Origin: an uncultured Polaribacter sp.
Lineage (GTDB): Bacteria > Bacteroidota > Bacteroidia > Flavobacteriales > Flavobacteriaceae
NCBI GenBank assembly: GCA_913020555.1
Contig: CAJWAC010000001.1
Coordinates: 62,001 to 126,000 of the forward strand
Length of the DNA: 64,000 nucleotides
Direction: 5' to 3'
Part shown: positions 63,007-64,000 of the stretch, piece by piece
Numbering within the stretch: position 1 is the stretch's first letter
Layout: each line of letters starts with the position of its first letter
Notes under the pieces: generated by a model
Told to the model about the DNA's origin: nothing
Database searches by the model: none
Seen by the model: only the letters and a program-made list of their open reading frames with translations
Position numbers and translations under genes: made by a program

Positions 63007-64000
63007 ATGGAATATGGATTTTTATCGGTAATACCACCAATTATTGCCATCATTTTAGCCCTAAGAACCAAACAAGTTTATATTGCGTTATTATTTGGTA
63101 TCTGGTTTTCTTGGCTGATTATCAAGGGTTGGAATCCATTAGAAGGAACATTGGCAATGATAGAAGGAATGGTTGATGTTTTTCAATCTAAAGGAAACAC
63201 AAGAACAATTATGTTTAGCGCTTTGGTTGGTGCCTTGCTAATTTTTATTCAATATTCTAAAGGAGTAGAAGGTTTTATCAATATTATTAATAAAAGATTG
63301 GTAAAGCTAGAAAACAAAAAATCTGGTTATAGTAGAGTAATGGTTCAGATTTTAGCAACCTTTACAGGTTTATTATTATTTGTAGAAACAAGCATTAGTT
63401 CTTTAACTGTTGGCACTTTATATAGGCCTATTTTTGATAAATTAAAAATTCCTAGAGAAAAACTAGCTTACATTGCAGACTCAAGTTCTGCACCTTCCTC
63501 TATAATTATTCCTTTTAATGCTTGGGGAGCATTTATTATGGGTTTGCTTTTAACACATGGTGTTGAGAAACCTTTTTCAGTAATGATTGCATCTATAAAG
63601 TATAATTTTTATCCGCTTTTAGCGATTCTGATTTTGTTTATTATAATTTTATCGAAAAAAGATTTTGGTTTGATGAAGAAAGCAGAAACTAGAACTAAGG
63701 AAACAGGCGCCTTAATGAATGAAGGTTCTAAACCAATGGTTTCTGATGAAGTAACTTCATTCCCTCCAAAACAAGGTATTGAAGCTAAGGCATATAATAT
63801 GATTGTACCATTATTGGTTATGGTTTTTATGATGCCAATCAATTTGATGTATACAGGTTGGGACTCAGTAAAAGAGTTTTCTTCATTTTTTGATCACGCT
63901 TCTCGAGCAATAGGAGAGGGCTCAGGTTCTTCCTCTGTTTTATATGCTGTTATTATTTCTATTTTAGTTGCAATAACAATGTATTTTATCCAAGGAATTT
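63007..64000 (+). CDS. Na+/H+ antiporter NhaC family protein (truncated by window end)
   Basis: Membrane antiporter; 331 residues are visible from ATG at 63007 and the frame stays open at the right edge. The start MEYGFLSVIPPIIAIILALRT and repeated helices are typical, with the conserved stretch YIADSSSAPSSIIIPFNAWGAFIMG mid-protein. A hydrophilic loop near residues 220-255 separates helix groups. It probably exchanges sodium for protons at the inner membrane, as expected for a marine organism. It is divergent from glpK; the 78-bp gap must hold both promoters. Confidence 0.88.
   Translation, partial: MEYGFLSVIPPIIAIILALRTKQVYIALLFGIWFSWLIIKGWNPLEGTLAMIEGMVDVFQSKGNTRTIMFSALVGALLIFIQYSKGVEGFINIINKRLVKLENKKSGYSRVMVQILATFTGLLLFVETSISSLTVGTLYRPIFDKLKIPREKLAYIADSSSAPSSIIIPFNAWGAFIMGLLLTHGVEKPFSVMIASIKYNFYPLLAILILFIIILSKKDFGLMKKAETRTKETGALMNEGSKPMVSDEVTSFPPKQGIEAKAYNMIVPLLVMVFMMPINLMYTGWDSVKEFSSFFDHASRAIGEGSGSSSVLYAVIISILVAITMYFIQGI

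Noticed and set aside
1-64000. CRISPR arrays, tRNA or rRNA genes, insertion sequences and prophage
   Set aside because: None seen: no regularly spaced direct repeats, no tRNA arms in the spacers, and no transposase, integrase or phage structural genes among the coding regions.

Overview
The window is a 64 kb piece of a low-GC Bacteroidetes chromosome, most like a marine Flavobacteriaceae (Polaribacter/Tenacibaculum type). The reasons are the gene families present (TonB receptor with a carboxypeptidase-regulatory-like N-terminus, DUF4175, DUF3108, DUF2807 and DUF2167 proteins, LytTR regulators, short zinc-finger anti-sigma partner, Bacteroidetes-type M23 peptidase) and the recurring Bacteroidetes -7 promoter element TAnnTTTG. 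It is almost all core chromosome. I see no insertion sequence, prophage, CRISPR array, tRNA or rRNA.

Layout. 1-9.7 kb, reverse strand: a TonB-dependent receptor cut by the window edge, pgi, an M23 lipoprotein peptidase, a DUF3108 protein, then kynA-hppD-hmgA for tryptophan and tyrosine breakdown. 9.9-20.6 kb: ferritin, a TatA/B-like protein, a PIF1-like helicase with HRDC domain, a ClC protein without its gating glutamate, aspS, a cupin, rsmI and an alkyltransferase-like protein. 20.7-28.4 kb: Mrp/ApbC, a NifU-domain protein and a ferredoxin-NADP reductase, then an O-methyltransferase, an ECF sigma factor with a mini zinc-finger partner, panB, a 2-hydroxyacid dehydrogenase, one foreign-looking membrane gene and DoxX. 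28.5-35.2 kb, reverse: a methyltransferase, mnmG, ybeY and a DUF4175 giant, a block that carries three parS-like palindromes. 35.3-45.4 kb: an outer-membrane barrel protein, gltX, an SPFH protein, a membrane LytTR regulator, tatA, rnr and a lipid kinase. 45.4-46.0 kb: a very AT-rich gene-free stretch with six copies of TTATNAACA, a candidate replication origin. 46.0-64 kb: rpiB, two GNAT proteins, a membrane nucleotide cyclase, an RNA pseudouridine synthase, recA, dut with a hidden PspC mini-gene, gpsA, an ACT-domain protein with an MFS transporter, a CPBP protein, glpD, a LytS/LytTR two-component system, glpK and a truncated NhaC-type antiporter.

How parts work together. kynA, hppD and hmgA feed aromatic amino acids into catabolism. 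Mrp, the NifU domain and possibly the ferredoxin-NADP reductase point to Fe-S cluster handling. gpsA, glpD and glpK surround glycerol 3-phosphate.

The most interesting signal is structural. Three parS-like sites in 4.6 kb around mnmG, and an iterated DnaA-box-like 9-mer field about 11-16 kb away, together suggest that the window lies beside the chromosome origin. Other points worth a look are a structured intergenic element at 22.2 kb, a terminator-like hairpin directly in front of kynA, an Mrp protein with a single cysteine, and several enzymes with altered key residues.
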